64,000 nt of DNA from CAYYKK01 sp046351395 (GTDB lineage: Bacteria > Myxococcota_A > Polyangia > Polyangiales > Polyangiaceae), in NCBI GenBank assembly GCA_046351395.1, contig JAXLYP010000031.1, positions 70,963 to 134,962 of the forward strand. Reading direction: 5' to 3'. This document shows positions 1-9,483 of this stretch, one piece after another (within the stretch, counting starts at the first letter, position 1; each line of letters starts with the position of its first letter). The position numbers and the translations under genes are program-made. The notes beneath the pieces were generated by a model that was not told the origin of the DNA, did no database searches, and saw nothing but the letters and a program-made list of their open reading frames with translations.

Positions 1-1041
1 GATCTGCCGCGAGTCCGTGTCCGCCACGAGGCGCACGAGGTGGCTGTCGTCGACCGTGTAGACGCGGCCCTCCGCGCCCGTGCCGACGTACGGGACGCCG
101 TTGTCGTCGAGGACGAGCTCCTCGTAGTGCGTCTTCCGATCCGACATCATCTCCTCGGGGGAGACGCCCGTCTTGAACCGGTAGAGCGTTCCCTCGCCAC
201 CCTTCGGGCGGGAGCCCGCGCCGCCCTTCGACGGCATGGAGAAGCCGCCGCTGTACTTGTTCGCGGTGGCCCAGATCGTCCCGTCCTTGGCGGCCGCGAT
301 GCCGGAGACGTCGTCGCCCTCGAAGTCGTAGACGACGCGCGCGTGGCCCGGCGAGTCGATCGCGTAGAGGAGCGCCTTGCCGCTCGTCCCCGCGTAGACG
401 ACGCCGTCTGGGCCGATCGCGAGGCTGACGATGTGCGTGTCCTCCGCGTCGAAGTGGACCTGCGACTTGCCGTTCTCGTCGATGCGAAGGACCTTCCCCT
501 CCGGCCCCGTCGCGGCGTAGAGCGACTTGCTCTTCTCGTCGTACGCGAGCGCCCAGATGTAGTCGTTGCCCTCGAGCGTCGCCCAGGGCTTGATCTCCTC
601 ACCCTTCCCAGCCCCCTTCGCGAGCCGGAACAGCTTGCCGTGCGGGAACGATCCCGCGATCACGTCCCCGCCCCAGGCGACGACCATCGTCGTGACCGCC
701 ATCTCGCCGGTGAGCGCCGCGACGCTCGTTTGCCCGCCCGAGACGCGGAGGATCTTCCCCTCGTTGCCGGTCCCCACGAGGATCGATCCATCCCCGAGCA
801 GGACGCTCGACCAGGTCGTCTGGGCGTCCGTCATGGGGATCTTCCCGAGGTCCAACCCGGGTCGGATGGTTCCGCGGGAGTCGATCGCGACCCCTTGCAG
901 GTCTCCGCCGGACAGATCGTCGAGCGAGTCCATGTGGAACTGGCGCGTGCCGACGGCGAGCGCAGGCAGCGCGGTCGTCGCCGCGGTGAGGGTGGCGAAC
1001 AGGAAGGCGCCGGAGAGGAGGGCTGACGGGTTCTTCAACAT
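1..1041 (-). CDS. secreted beta-propeller-like protein, 3' end cut by the window edge
   Basis: The reading frame starts at an ATG at 1041 and stays open to base 1 (347 codons), so the C-terminus is missing. The N-terminus (MLKNPSALLSGAFLF, then a hydrophobic stretch ending ALPALA) is a convincing signal peptide, so the product is exported. The rest is made of repeated short beta-blade-like segments with G-T-G, G-D-V, G-P-E-G-K and G-P-D-G-V turns (for example GTGNEGKILRV, ATGPEGKVLRI, GTSGKALLYAI, GTGAEGRVYTV). This pattern fits an NHL/WD-like or two-component-regulator propeller. No catalytic motif is visible. It lies upstream of, and on the same strand as, sequence outside the window. The 91-base gap to the S55 peptidase start side has no obvious terminator. 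Function unknown; propeller fold is an inference from repeat pattern. Confidence 0.8.
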   Translation of the reverse strand, partial: MLKNPSALLSGAFLFATLTAATTALPALAVGTRQFHMDSLDDLSGGDLQGVAIDSRGTIRPGLDLGKIPMTDAQTTWSSVLLGDGSILVGTGNEGKILRVSGGQTSVAALTGEMAVTTMVVAWGGDVIAGSFPHGKLFRLAKGAGKGEEIKPWATLEGNDYIWALAYDEKSKSLYAATGPEGKVLRIDENGKSQVHFDAEDTHIVSLAIGPDGVVYAGTSGKALLYAIDSPGHARVVYDFEGDDVSGIAAAKDGTIWATANKYSGGFSMPSKGGAGSRPKGGEGTLYRFKTGVSPEEMMSDRKTHYEELVLDDNGVPYVGTGAEGRVYTVDDSHLVRLVADTDSRQI

Positions 1042-1132
1042 GACTCGTGGGGTGGAAGGCGGTGGTACGGCTTCTTGGGGCGACGAGCTTCCGCGGACGT
1101 GGCCGCGTGGAAAGACGGTGGACGACGCGCGC

Positions 1133-3133
1133 TCACTTGATCGGAGCGCGGACCTTCACGCGGACGTGGTCGCGACCGACGACGTAGCGCTGCATCGGGA
1201 ACGTCGTCTGGACGTAGGCGCCGAACGTGTCCGGGCCCACGGAGCTCGCGGACACCCGGAGCGCGTCGAGCGCGGCGGGTGGGAGGCGCTCGGCGACGTT
1301 GCCCCGGTAGGCCGCGCCGCCCTCGTTCTGGAGGCGCACGGTCGCGACGATCGAGTCGTTCGGGTACGTGGGATCGGCGAGCTGCGCCACGAGCTCCGAC
1401 ACGTCCTCCGCGTTGGCCCGCGGGCGCTCGACTTCGAAGCCAGGCGAGAGGTCGACGTCGACGTCCTGGCCCGCGTACTCGAGCGGGATAGGGACCTCGA
1501 TGACTTTGTCCTCCGTCGTCCCGAGGTAGGGCACGAGCGTCAGCTTGATGTGGAGCGGCTGGCCCGGATCGATCTCGGTCTCGAGCGGCTCGACGGAGCG
1601 GAGGAGCGACACCTCTCGCTTGAACGTGACCTTCACGGTCGTCGACATCCCGTTGATCTTCACGCGCTCCCAGGGGTTGTTGAGGAGGGCGCCGAGCGCG
1701 CGCACGAACCGAGCGCGCCCGAACGAGTCGGCGCTGATCGGGTCACCCGCGGAGGATCCAAAGTCGTCGAGGCCGAGCGTCCCGTACCCGTCGATCTGGA
1801 TGTCGGTGTGGGCCTTCCACGTGAAATCGCCGCGCTCCGGCGTCGTCGTCTCGAGCGCGTTGCCGACGGCGGTGGCCGCGTAGGCGGGCGCCATGAAGGG
1901 ATCGTGCGTGACCTCCATGTCCCAGACCGTCTTCGGCGCGCCGTCCACGCCCTGAATGTCGACGTGCACGGGGAACGTGGAGGCGGTGCGCTTCGTGTCG
2001 ATGACGATCGACGCCTGCCGATCGTTCACGAGCGTGCCCATGCTGCGCGCCGACTCTCCGATCTTGAAGCTCCGATTCGTGCTCGCGAGGATCCAGTGCA
2101 CCTTGCCGATGCACGTCGGCAGATCGCTCGCGCCGCCACCCATCATCGGGTGCCCGAACGCGACGAGTTTGTCCCCGACGACGCGCGTCACCGTGCCGAG
2201 CGCCATCGACGACATGTCGCCTCGCACGAGCTGCACGCCGATCGCGCCGCCGTCCTCGTACATCGTCGGGGCGTCCGGATCCTCTTTGCCCGTCCCTCCT
2301 CCGGCCATCACGTCGAGGCCCATGGGGCCGAGGGTGCGCTCGAGATAACCCATGGAGCGCGGGCTCAGCCCGGCGAACAGCACGGGCGTCTCCGCGGGCG
2401 CGAGGCTCGCCTCCGTCGTGGCGCTCCGCTCGCCATCGTAGAGCTTCGCGAGCTGCTGCGCGTGGACGTCGAGGTCGTACTTCACGAGGTCGTCCCCGTT
2501 GAACGAGCGCGACGATCGCGGCGGCGCGGCGTCCGCGGTCTTCACGGTCTTCGTCGCCTTCGGGAGGCGCGGCTGGAAGAGCGGTGGGATGGGCTTTTGC
2601 AGGTCGTCCATCATGTTCTGGATGGGCGTGATCCCCGCGATCGGCTCGGAGCCGAACGTCCAACCGTAGGCGTACGCGCCGATCATTTTGCCCTCGAGGT
2701 AGATCGGGCTCCCGCTCATCCCCGCGACCGTCTTCGCGGCCTCGAGGCGCGGGTGATTCGGGGTCTTCACCAGGACGAGATCCTGGTTGGGCCGGAAATT
2801 CGTGAGCACCGAGATGACCTCGACGTCGAACTTCTCGGGCTTCGTGCCGCTCATCACCGTGAGGCCGTACCCCTTCATCCCCGGCTTGATGTCCGAGACG
2901 GGCATCGTGTCCGGGTCCTTGCCTGGGGCGGCGTGCGCGATCGACGCGCCGATTCCAGCGGCGACGAGCGTCCCGCCGATCGCGCCCGCGAGGAGCGGGC
3001 TCCTCGTGAGGAGGCCGAGCGGCCTGCGAAAGAAGGAGCGACGCGAGGGCGGCGGTGAGGTTGGGGCGCGATTCACGGAGGTCTCGCACTGTAGCAGGCT
3101 CCGTCCAGTGTCGCGACGAACCGGCAATTCCAC
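1133..3133 (-). CDS. SpoIVB-type (peptidase family S55) membrane-anchored serine protease-like protein
   Basis: A 666-residue product. After an Arg-rich start (RRSFFRRP) there is one hydrophobic segment (about residues 46-69, ending SIAHAAPG), a signal peptide or anchor. The next 120 residues match the S55 domain first described in the sporulation protease SpoIVB: MPVSDIKPGMKGYGLTVMSG, then NQDLVLVKTPNHPRLE and the nucleophile motif VAGMSGSPIYLEGKMIGAYAYG. The Ser in GMSGSPI is the expected catalytic residue. Many non-sporulating delta-proteobacterial-type genomes carry such proteins, with long beta-rich C-terminal regions like the one here (about 400 residues). The substrate is unknown. The first in-frame start is a GTG at 3133; a GTG at 3076 just before the Arg-rich part is equally possible, and neither has a strong ribosome site. 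Confidence 0.85.
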   Translation of the reverse strand: MELPVRRDTGRSLLQCETSVNRAPTSPPPSRRSFFRRPLGLLTRSPLLAGAIGGTLVAAGIGASIAHAAPGKDPDTMPVSDIKPGMKGYGLTVMSGTKPEKFDVEVISVLTNFRPNQDLVLVKTPNHPRLEAAKTVAGMSGSPIYLEGKMIGAYAYGWTFGSEPIAGITPIQNMMDDLQKPIPPLFQPRLPKATKTVKTADAAPPRSSRSFNGDDLVKYDLDVHAQQLAKLYDGERSATTEASLAPAETPVLFAGLSPRSMGYLERTLGPMGLDVMAGGGTGKEDPDAPTMYEDGGAIGVQLVRGDMSSMALGTVTRVVGDKLVAFGHPMMGGGASDLPTCIGKVHWILASTNRSFKIGESARSMGTLVNDRQASIVIDTKRTASTFPVHVDIQGVDGAPKTVWDMEVTHDPFMAPAYAATAVGNALETTTPERGDFTWKAHTDIQIDGYGTLGLDDFGSSAGDPISADSFGRARFVRALGALLNNPWERVKINGMSTTVKVTFKREVSLLRSVEPLETEIDPGQPLHIKLTLVPYLGTTEDKVIEVPIPLEYAGQDVDVDLSPGFEVERPRANAEDVSELVAQLADPTYPNDSIVATVRLQNEGGAAYRGNVAERLPPAALDALRVSASSVGPDTFGAYVQTTFPMQRYVVGRDHVRVKVRAPIK

Positions 3134-3161
3134 GGAGGACCGCGGCAGAATCGAAGGCCCG

Positions 3162-3407
3162 TCAGTCGCGGACGGCTGCGACGATCCGGGCTGCGACGTA
3201 GATCGCGAGGAACGCGCACCAGGCCACGGAGGCGACGCGGCGCTTCGCCGCGAACCCCCAGACGGGCGCGAGCGGTGGCACGAACAGCGCGAGCGCTCCG
3301 CGCCACCTCGGCTTGTGCGCGATCGTCAGCGCGAGCGAGAGCCCAACGTGGGCGGTCACGAACGCGGCGAGCGCGACGACCAGGGTGATGTAGAGCGCGA
3401 GGTCCAC
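3162..3407 (-). CDS. small two-helix membrane protein
   Basis: 81 residues, beginning MDLALYITLVVALAAFVTAH. Two hydrophobic segments (about residues 4-29 and 35-77, the latter containing a PPLAPVWG turn and a charged AAKRR loop) suggest two to three transmembrane helices. It lies 10 bases after the stop of the downstream-facing kinase gene on the same strand, so it is probably co-transcribed with the kinase and the TPR-like gene upstream. No family recognised. Confidence 0.65.
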   Translation of the reverse strand: MDLALYITLVVALAAFVTAHVGLSLALTIAHKPRWRGALALFVPPLAPVWGFAAKRRVASVAWCAFLAIYVAARIVAAVRD

Positions 3408-3417
3408 GGCTCCGCCT

Positions 3418-5472
3418 TCAGGGAGCGAAGGGGAACTTCTTGGTCACGAGCGTCACGACGAGCGTGACGATCGCGAATCCAAGAACGAGCAGGCCCAGCA
3501 TCCCGACGACGAGCCACGCCTTGCTGCGGCGTGGCTCGGGGTTCGCGACGGTCGGCGGCGGCCCGTCCTGGCCGCGACGATAGACGGCGGTCTGGAGCTC
3601 GGGCGCGACGGGGACCTCGTCGGCGGTCTTGACGGGGACGTGCCTCGCCGTCTGTCCGGCGCCCGAGACGCTCGCGCGAGGGTCTTGTTGTTGCTGCTGT
3701 TGGTGCTGCTGCTGCTGCCCAGCCGGTTGCACCGCAGGAATCGCGCTCGGAAGCGTCCCCTGGGAGCCGCCCTGGTTTGCGTTGCCCGCGACCGGGTACG
3801 CGCCGCTCGAGCCCGCGCCCGCGATGGGGTACGCGCCGCTGCTCTGCGGGATGGGGCCGCCCTGCGGCATCGGCGTGTTGGGCGACGAGAAATTGTTCAT
3901 CGCGATCGTCCCCGCCGAGCGCACGGGCTGATAGCCCGACTGGCTCGGCGAGAAGTTCGATCCGGAGCTCGATGGCTGCATGGATCGGCTCGGGAGGAGC
4001 TGCGTCCCGAGATTCGGTCGATCGTCGTGGAGCTTCGGAAGCCCCGCGCCCGGGGATGAAGAGTGGGCGCCGGAGTTGGAGTGCCCCGCGGACGAGTGCG
4101 GCGACTGCGGCGCGTTCGACGATGGGTAGGGTGACGCGGGCTGCGCCGAGTAGGGGGTCCCCACCTGGAAGCTCTGCGGGGGCGAACCCTGGGACTGCAT
4201 CGCTGCGCGGTTCGCGAGCGCGTCCGCCACTTTTCGCATCGGGATCGCGACGGTCGCGACATGGTCACTGCCGTGATCGCTCGTCGAGTCCGCGACCGAC
4301 GGCACGCTCGGTCGGCTGAGCGACGCCTCGTTGATCGCGACCGTGCCGCCGAGCCTCTGTGGCGCGGGGGTCGTGGGGGCCTGATCGCGGACCGCGGGCA
4401 TCCCCGGCTGAGAGGCGCCCGGCCGCATGCCGTAGCTCGCGTTGGGCGGGTTCGGCGTGTACCCGGGGTTCACCGCGGGGTACCCCGCGCCCGAGGTCGA
4501 CGAGTTGTTCATCGGCGGCGCGCCCGCCATCGACGGCGCCGACATGTGCGAGGGGGGCGCCGCGGGTTGGGTGGGCGCGAAGTTCCGAGGCGCAGAGGGC
4601 GCGGGCGCGGGGATGGCGGGCGTGCGCAGCGCTCGCCACGCCTCGAGCGCCTCGAGGGCCGTCTGAAAGCGATCCTCGGGCTCGCGCTTCAGCGCCTTCG
4701 ACAGGAACGCCTCGAGCCGAGGATCGACGGGCGAGTCCATCACGTCGCCGAGCTTTCGCGGCTCGGCCTTGGTCTTGAGCTCGACGATCATCAGGATGTT
4801 GCGCGCCGCGTACGGGAGCTGGCCGCTCATCGCCTGATAGATGAGGGTCGCGCAGGAGTAGATGTCGGCCCGGTGGTCGACCGTCTTCGCCTTCCCGATC
4901 TGCTCGGGTGGCATGAACGAGAACGTGCCGAGGTTCTGGCCCATCTCGGTGAGCGTCTCGCTGCCGACTTCGCGCGTGAGCTTGGAGATCCCGAAGTCGA
5001 GGATCTTCACGCGGTGCGTGTTGTCCGGACGCCGCTCGAGGAAGACGTTGGAGGGCTTGAGATCGCGGTGGATGACGCCCGAGTTGTGCGCGTCCGCGAG
5101 CCCGATCCACACTTGCTCGACGATCGGAAAAATCTCGTCGAACGACATCGGTCCGGTGCGCTTCAGCCGATCGATCAGCGACTCGCCCTCGAGCAGCTCG
5201 AAGACGATGACGATCCCGTGCTCGGGATCCTCCTCGACGTCCAACACCTGCGTGACGTAGTCGCTGTGGATCGCGCCCGCGGCCCTCGCCTCACGGCGGA
5301 ACCGAGCGACCGCGGAGCTCTTCTGCTTGGTGTCGGCGCGGAGCAGCTTGACCGCGACCGTGCGCCCCGTGCGGACGTTCTCCGCGGCGAACACCTCGCC
5401 CATGCCGCCCCGACCCAGAGGCTTCTGGACCCGATAGCGGTTGGCGATGATGGTCCCGGGCTCGATGTCCAA
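3418..5472 (-). CDS. eukaryote-like Ser/Thr protein kinase with low-complexity linker and C-terminal membrane anchor
   Basis: The kinase domain occupies about residues 10-275. It shows the glycine loop (LGRGGMGEVFAAE), the VAIK-type lysine (VAVKLL), the catalytic loop VIHRDLKPSNVFL, the DFG motif (ILDFGISKL) and the APE-like segment MPPEQIGK. About 330 residues of Pro/Ser/Gly/Asn-rich linker follow, including a polyglutamine run (QQQQHQQQQQQ) encoded near 3690-3715. Near the C-terminus is one transmembrane helix (WLVVGMLGLLVLGFAIVTLVV), so the kinase is cytoplasmic and tethered. I choose a TTG start at 5472 giving MDIEPGTIIANRYRV, because an AGGAG ribosome site overlaps the stop codon (TAGGAG) of the preceding gene 13 bases upstream. 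A longer frame starting at 5520 would lie inside that gene. Substrates unknown. Confidence 0.9.
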   Translation of the reverse strand: MDIEPGTIIANRYRVQKPLGRGGMGEVFAAENVRTGRTVAVKLLRADTKQKSSAVARFRREARAAGAIHSDYVTQVLDVEEDPEHGIVIVFELLEGESLIDRLKRTGPMSFDEIFPIVEQVWIGLADAHNSGVIHRDLKPSNVFLERRPDNTHRVKILDFGISKLTREVGSETLTEMGQNLGTFSFMPPEQIGKAKTVDHRADIYSCATLIYQAMSGQLPYAARNILMIVELKTKAEPRKLGDVMDSPVDPRLEAFLSKALKREPEDRFQTALEALEAWRALRTPAIPAPAPSAPRNFAPTQPAAPPSHMSAPSMAGAPPMNNSSTSGAGYPAVNPGYTPNPPNASYGMRPGASQPGMPAVRDQAPTTPAPQRLGGTVAINEASLSRPSVPSVADSTSDHGSDHVATVAIPMRKVADALANRAAMQSQGSPPQSFQVGTPYSAQPASPYPSSNAPQSPHSSAGHSNSGAHSSSPGAGLPKLHDDRPNLGTQLLPSRSMQPSSSGSNFSPSQSGYQPVRSAGTIAMNNFSSPNTPMPQGGPIPQSSGAYPIAGAGSSGAYPVAGNANQGGSQGTLPSAIPAVQPAGQQQQHQQQQQQDPRASVSGAGQTARHVPVKTADEVPVAPELQTAVYRRGQDGPPPTVANPEPRRSKAWLVVGMLGLLVLGFAIVTLVVTLVTKKFPFAP

Positions 5473-5485
5473 GACGGAGCGTCTC

Positions 5486-6568
5486 CTAGAAAGAGCCCAT
5501 GAACGCGAGGCCCGCGCCACGCGCGGCGCCCTGTGCGTCGACGTCCAGCGTGGGGAGCATCAGCCACCCCGTCTGAGCCGGCTTCGTGACGGTGGGCCTC
5601 GTCACGATGAGGATGGTGGTCGTCACCGCCCCCGCCACGGTCAACCCCAGGAACACGTCGCTGAGCGCGCTCTTCAGGGCGACGTCGCTCTTCAGATCTT
5701 CGAGCTCGGTCTTCGACGCTTTCCCGTTCTTCTCGTTGAACTCGTCCTTCCCTTGGATGCCGAGCACGCCGAACGCGACCGTCGGTGCGATGAACGCGAC
5801 CGTCAGCCCGCCCACGATCCATGCGGAGACGGGGATCGGGCGCGTGCTCTCCGTGGGGGTCTCGGGCGGCTTCGGCCCGTCCTTGTCCTTCGCGTTCCTC
5901 TTCGCGACCTCGAACTCGATGATCTTCGTGTTCGTCTCGCCGTTCTTGATCTCCACCGTCCATTTGATCTCCGGGTTGCCCTCGGAGTTCGCGGTGAACG
6001 TGTATTGGCCCGGGTGGATGCGGAGCGTCGTCCCCGTGAGGCTGACGGTGTAGTGGTTCGTGATCGGCAGGCCCTGCGATGGGGTGCGCACCGCCGTGAG
6101 CGCCGTGTTCGGACCGTCCGTCTTGAACGTGATCGTGGCGACCACCGCCTTCAACGCTTTGAGATCGTTCTCGGCCTGCGCGACGTCCCCGGGCTGCGCG
6201 TCCTTCGGGGGGTGGTCGACGTAGAGCTGCAGGTCGTCGATCGCCGCGCCGTCCTGCTCGAGGGCCATCTCGCAGATCCCGCGCGCGCGAGCGGCCTTCA
6301 CGGATCCCGAGAGCTCGTACGCCTTGCTGAACTCCTTGACCGCCTCCTCGCACTTCGCGCCGCCCGGGTCGTTGTAGAGGGCGGTGCCCGCCTCCATGTG
6401 GCGCTTGGCTTCTTCGAGGACCTTCGGATCTTTGACCGGGTCCTTCGGCTGCGCGAGCGCGCCGCCGGGCAGCGCGGCGGTCACGGCGAACGCCAGCGCG
6501 AACGCCGCTCGCGCGCTCGCCCACGTCCCGCCCAAGGGGCGGACCAACCGCTTCTCCGGGAGGCCCAT
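5486..6568 (-). CDS. secreted/inner-membrane TPR-like protein upstream of kinase
   Basis: About 360 residues from the ATG at 6568 (MGLPEKRLVRPLGG or the nearby MRAAYAY context; an ATG at 6601 is also open). It has a signal peptide (AFALAFAVTAALPGGALAQ), then a TPR-like helical part (EAKRHMEAGTALYNDPGG through ICEMALEQDGAAIDDLQLYV). A beta-rich central part follows, then a hydrophobic pair of segments (VSAWIVGGLTVAFIAPTVAFGVLG and ALSDVFLGLTVAGAVTTTILIV). This architecture is very common in myxobacteria next to Ser/Thr kinases. Its stop codon overlaps the ribosome site of the kinase gene, so the two are almost certainly one operon. A periplasmic sensing or scaffolding role is only an inference. 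Confidence 0.85.
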   Translation of the reverse strand: MGLPEKRLVRPLGGTWASARAAFALAFAVTAALPGGALAQPKDPVKDPKVLEEAKRHMEAGTALYNDPGGAKCEEAVKEFSKAYELSGSVKAARARGICEMALEQDGAAIDDLQLYVDHPPKDAQPGDVAQAENDLKALKAVVATITFKTDGPNTALTAVRTPSQGLPITNHYTVSLTGTTLRIHPGQYTFTANSEGNPEIKWTVEIKNGETNTKIIEFEVAKRNAKDKDGPKPPETPTESTRPIPVSAWIVGGLTVAFIAPTVAFGVLGIQGKDEFNEKNGKASKTELEDLKSDVALKSALSDVFLGLTVAGAVTTTILIVTRPTVTKPAQTGWLMLPTLDVDAQGAARGAGLAFMGSF

Positions 6569-6641
6569 GCGCGCAGCGTACGCGTATCCCAACCAAAGCA
6601 ACAGATGGCTGTCGCCGATCCGGCGGGGCCCTGATCGAACG

Positions 6642-7571
6642 TCAGCTGAGCGCGAGCATCCGATCGATCGGGAGGCGCGCCGCCTCGCGCAGCTCGGGAG
6701 CCATCTCGATGCGAGGCGCGAGGTCCCGGAGCGCGAGGTACACCTTCTCGAGCGAGTTCTTCTTCATGAACGGGCACTCGTTGCACGCGCAGCTCGACGT
6801 CGGCGGCCCGGAGTAGAACGTCTTGTCCGGGGAGGCCTTCCGCATCTGATGGATGATGCCGTCCTCCGTCCCGACGATGAACGCCTTCGCGGGGTTCTCC
6901 ACCGTGTACTTGAGGAGCTGGGTCGTCGAGCCGATGAACTTCGCGTGCCGCAGCACGGGCTCCTCGCACTCGGGGTGGGCGATGAACACGGCGTCCGGGT
7001 GCTGCTCGATGAGCTGGATGATCTTCCGCTCGCTGAACGTCTCGTGGACGATGCAGCTCCCCTGCCAGAGGCGCATCTTTCGCCCCGTCCTCTCCTCGAG
7101 CCACCGCCCGAGGTTCTTGTCGGGAGCGAACAGGATCTCCTTCTCCGGCGGGATCGCGCGGACGATCTTCTCCGCGTTCGACGAGGTGCAGATGTAGTCG
7201 CTCGCGGCCTTCACCTCGGCGCTGCAGTTGATGTACGTGATGGAGACCGCGTCGGGGTACTTCGCGCGCCAGGCGCGGAACCGATCCCCGGGGCACCCGT
7301 CGGCGAGAGAGCAGCCCGCGTCCATGTCCGGGACGACGACCGTCCGCTCGGGGTTCAGGATCTTCGCGGTCTCGGCCATGAAGTGCACGCCGGCGAAGAG
7401 GATGACGTCCGCCTTGGTCTTCTTCGCCTCTTGGGCGAGCTGCAGCGAGTCCCCGAGGAAGTCCGCGATGTCCTGGATTTCGCTGCCCTGGTAGTAGTGC
7501 GCGAGGATCACGGCGTTGCGCTCACGCTTCAGATCCGCGATCGCCGCGTCGAGGTCGGTGGGGAGGCTCAT
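6642..7571 (-). CDS. nadA: quinolinate synthase NadA
   Basis: 309 residues matching quinolinate synthase A, the [4Fe-4S] enzyme that condenses iminoaspartate with dihydroxyacetone phosphate in de novo NAD synthesis. Diagnostic stretches are AVILAHYYQGSEIQDIADF near the start, ILFAGVHFMAETAKIL, YINCSAEVKA with TSSNA, the GSCIVHETFS motif and the C-terminal NECPFMKKNSLEKVYLAL. The three family cysteines that bind the cluster are visible in these motifs. No nadB or nadC lies nearby, so the partner l-aspartate oxidase or dehydrogenase must be elsewhere. The gene diverges from the kinase gene at 7729. Confidence 0.97.
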   Translation of the reverse strand: MSLPTDLDAAIADLKRERNAVILAHYYQGSEIQDIADFLGDSLQLAQEAKKTKADVILFAGVHFMAETAKILNPERTVVVPDMDAGCSLADGCPGDRFRAWRAKYPDAVSITYINCSAEVKAASDYICTSSNAEKIVRAIPPEKEILFAPDKNLGRWLEERTGRKMRLWQGSCIVHETFSERKIIQLIEQHPDAVFIAHPECEEPVLRHAKFIGSTTQLLKYTVENPAKAFIVGTEDGIIHQMRKASPDKTFYSGPPTSSCACNECPFMKKNSLEKVYLALRDLAPRIEMAPELREAARLPIDRMLALS

Positions 7572-7728
7572 GACCGAACCTTAGGGTCTTTCTCGCCGAT
7601 CGGAAGTCGGATCCTCACGTGACGACGGGCCGCGGCGCGGTTCCTCCGCGGATGGCCACGGTGCTACGTTCTCAGCCCTGGGCGCGAGCGACTCCGCGGT
7701 GGAGGGGCTCGTGCCCCCGCCGCGTTCC

Positions 7729-9483
7729 ATGAACACCGCGCTGACCGAAATGTGCAACGCTCGGGTCGGCCGCTTGTTGAAGGGCAAGTGGAAGCTCGAG
7801 CGCGTGCTCGGCATCGGCGGCATGGCCGCCGTGTACGAAGGCGTGCACCACATCGGCCGAAAAGACGCGATCAAGATCCTCCACCCGGAGGTCGCGCGGC
7901 AGCCCGATTTGAAGCGGCGCTTCGAAGTGGAGGCCAGCGCGACGAACCGATTCGCGCACCGCGGCGCCGTGGAGATCCGCGACTTCGACGTCTCCGAGGA
8001 CGGGTGCCCGTTCCTCGTGATGGAGATGCTCGACGGCGAGTCCCTGGGCGAGCGGGCGCGGCGAACGGGAGAAATCGCCGAGCGGGACCTGCTCCGGTAC
8101 GTCGACCAGCTTCTCGACGTGCTCGCCGCCGCGCACCGGGAGGGGATCGTCCACCGCGACATCAAGCTCGACAACGTGTTCATCACGCGCGACGACGAGG
8201 TGAAGGTCCTGGATTTCGGGGTCGCGAGGATCCTCTCCGGGCCCGTGCTGACGATGGCGGGGACGCGCCTCGGCACACCCGCGTACATGCCTCCGGAGCA
8301 GCTCCGCGGCCTCGAGGTCGACGGGCGCGCGGACCTCTTCGCGGTCGGCGCGACGATGTTCCGGCTCCTCACGAAGCGCCGCATCCACGAGGCGCCCACG
8401 GAGGGCCAGCTCATCCTCAAGATGTCGACCGAGCCCGCCCCCAAGACGCGGACCGTCGAGCCGTCTGTGTCCGAGAACGTCGCGCTCGTGATCGATCGCG
8501 CGCTCGCGTTCCTCGCGTCGGCTCGATATCAAAACGCAATCACGATGCAGGAGGACGTGCGCGAGGTGCTGGCGGGGAACCCGCCCCCCTTCGCGAGCGC
8601 GAGGTCGCGCGCCGAGTCGCTCGGGGCAACCGCGCCCGACGCGAGCGCCGATCGGCCGACCGTCGCGCCGTCGAGCGTCGCCGTCGGGGCGGGGTTCGGG
8701 ATCGACCCGACCGGAGCGACCGTCCACCACGGCCCCAACGCAGCGGCGCGCGCGATCGCGACGACGGCGCCCATGAACGACGCCTTCGCGTCCTCTGCGA
8801 CGACCGCGGCCGCGAACGCCGCGGCGCCGCCGAGCGTGCGCCTCGTCACCGGAGGTGGGCCCGCGGATCCCTCGGCCGCGACCCAGTACGGCGCGCCCGC
8901 CCCCCCGATCGGGCGCGCCGCGATCGCATCGACGGTCGCCGCCGATCCCGCGGCGTTCTCTCTCGTCGCCCCGACGCCGAGCGCGCCCGTCGTTTCGCCG
9001 GGGCGCCGCGCGATCGCCGCGACCGCGGCGATGCCACCCGAACCGTCGAGCGTGGAGGTGCGCCGCGCCCCCGCGCGCCGGTCCTCCCATTCGCTCGCGC
9101 CGATCCTCCTCGTGTTCGGGATCACGGCGCTCGTCGGCATCGTCGGGCTGGTGCTCTTCCTCCGCGCGTCCGCGTCCGACGCGAGCTCGACCGCGTCGGC
9201 CGCGCTGCCCGCAGAGTCTTCGCCGTCCGTGGAGAGCTCCGCACCCACGCAGGTCGACTCCGCGATCCGCCCCACACCTTCGCCGATCGCGTCACCCTCT
9301 GCATCCCCCGCCGAGAGCGCATCTGCCCCCCCGAGGCCGACGATCGATCCCGTGAAGCTCCTGCCGCTCCTGAACCCCGAGCCGGTCCCTCCCCCTCCCC
9401 CCATCACGGCACAGCCGACGCATGGGCCGCCGCCCCCCAAGAAGCCCAAGCCGAAGCCCAGGGACTTCGAACACGAGCGCTAG
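7729..9483 (+). CDS. eukaryote-like Ser/Thr protein kinase, C-terminal membrane helix and Pro/Ser-rich tail
   Basis: About 584 residues from the ATG at 7729; a GTG at 7699 is also open and no ribosome site decides between them. The kinase domain (about residues 10-280) has LGIGGMAAVYEG, DAIKILHPE, the catalytic loop IVHRDIKLDNVFI, VLDFGVARIL and YMPPEQLRG. The loop reads KLDN where many bacterial kinases have KPSN. An Ala/Pro/Thr-rich linker follows, then one transmembrane helix (LAPILLVFGITALVGIVGLVLFL) and a periplasmic Ser/Pro tail ending in KPKPKPRDFEHER. The gene stands alone, convergent with the giant TPR gene. The upstream gap with nadA holds one small GC-rich hairpin near 7630-7655 resembling the units of the repeat arrays at 25.7 kb. 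Confidence 0.9.
   Translation: MNTALTEMCNARVGRLLKGKWKLERVLGIGGMAAVYEGVHHIGRKDAIKILHPEVARQPDLKRRFEVEASATNRFAHRGAVEIRDFDVSEDGCPFLVMEMLDGESLGERARRTGEIAERDLLRYVDQLLDVLAAAHREGIVHRDIKLDNVFITRDDEVKVLDFGVARILSGPVLTMAGTRLGTPAYMPPEQLRGLEVDGRADLFAVGATMFRLLTKRRIHEAPTEGQLILKMSTEPAPKTRTVEPSVSENVALVIDRALAFLASARYQNAITMQEDVREVLAGNPPPFASARSRAESLGATAPDASADRPTVAPSSVAVGAGFGIDPTGATVHHGPNAAARAIATTAPMNDAFASSATTAAANAAAPPSVRLVTGGGPADPSAATQYGAPAPPIGRAAIASTVAADPAAFSLVAPTPSAPVVSPGRRAIAATAAMPPEPSSVEVRRAPARRSSHSLAPILLVFGITALVGIVGLVLFLRASASDASSTASAALPAESSPSVESSAPTQVDSAIRPTPSPIASPSASPAESASAPPRPTIDPVKLLPLLNPEPVPPPPPITAQPTHGPPPPKKPKPKPRDFEHER

Noticed and set aside
40..1026. Long plus-strand open frame (328 codons) rich in Arg and Asp
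   Set aside because: It is the antisense shadow of the minus-strand propeller gene (1-1041), which has a signal peptide and normal composition.
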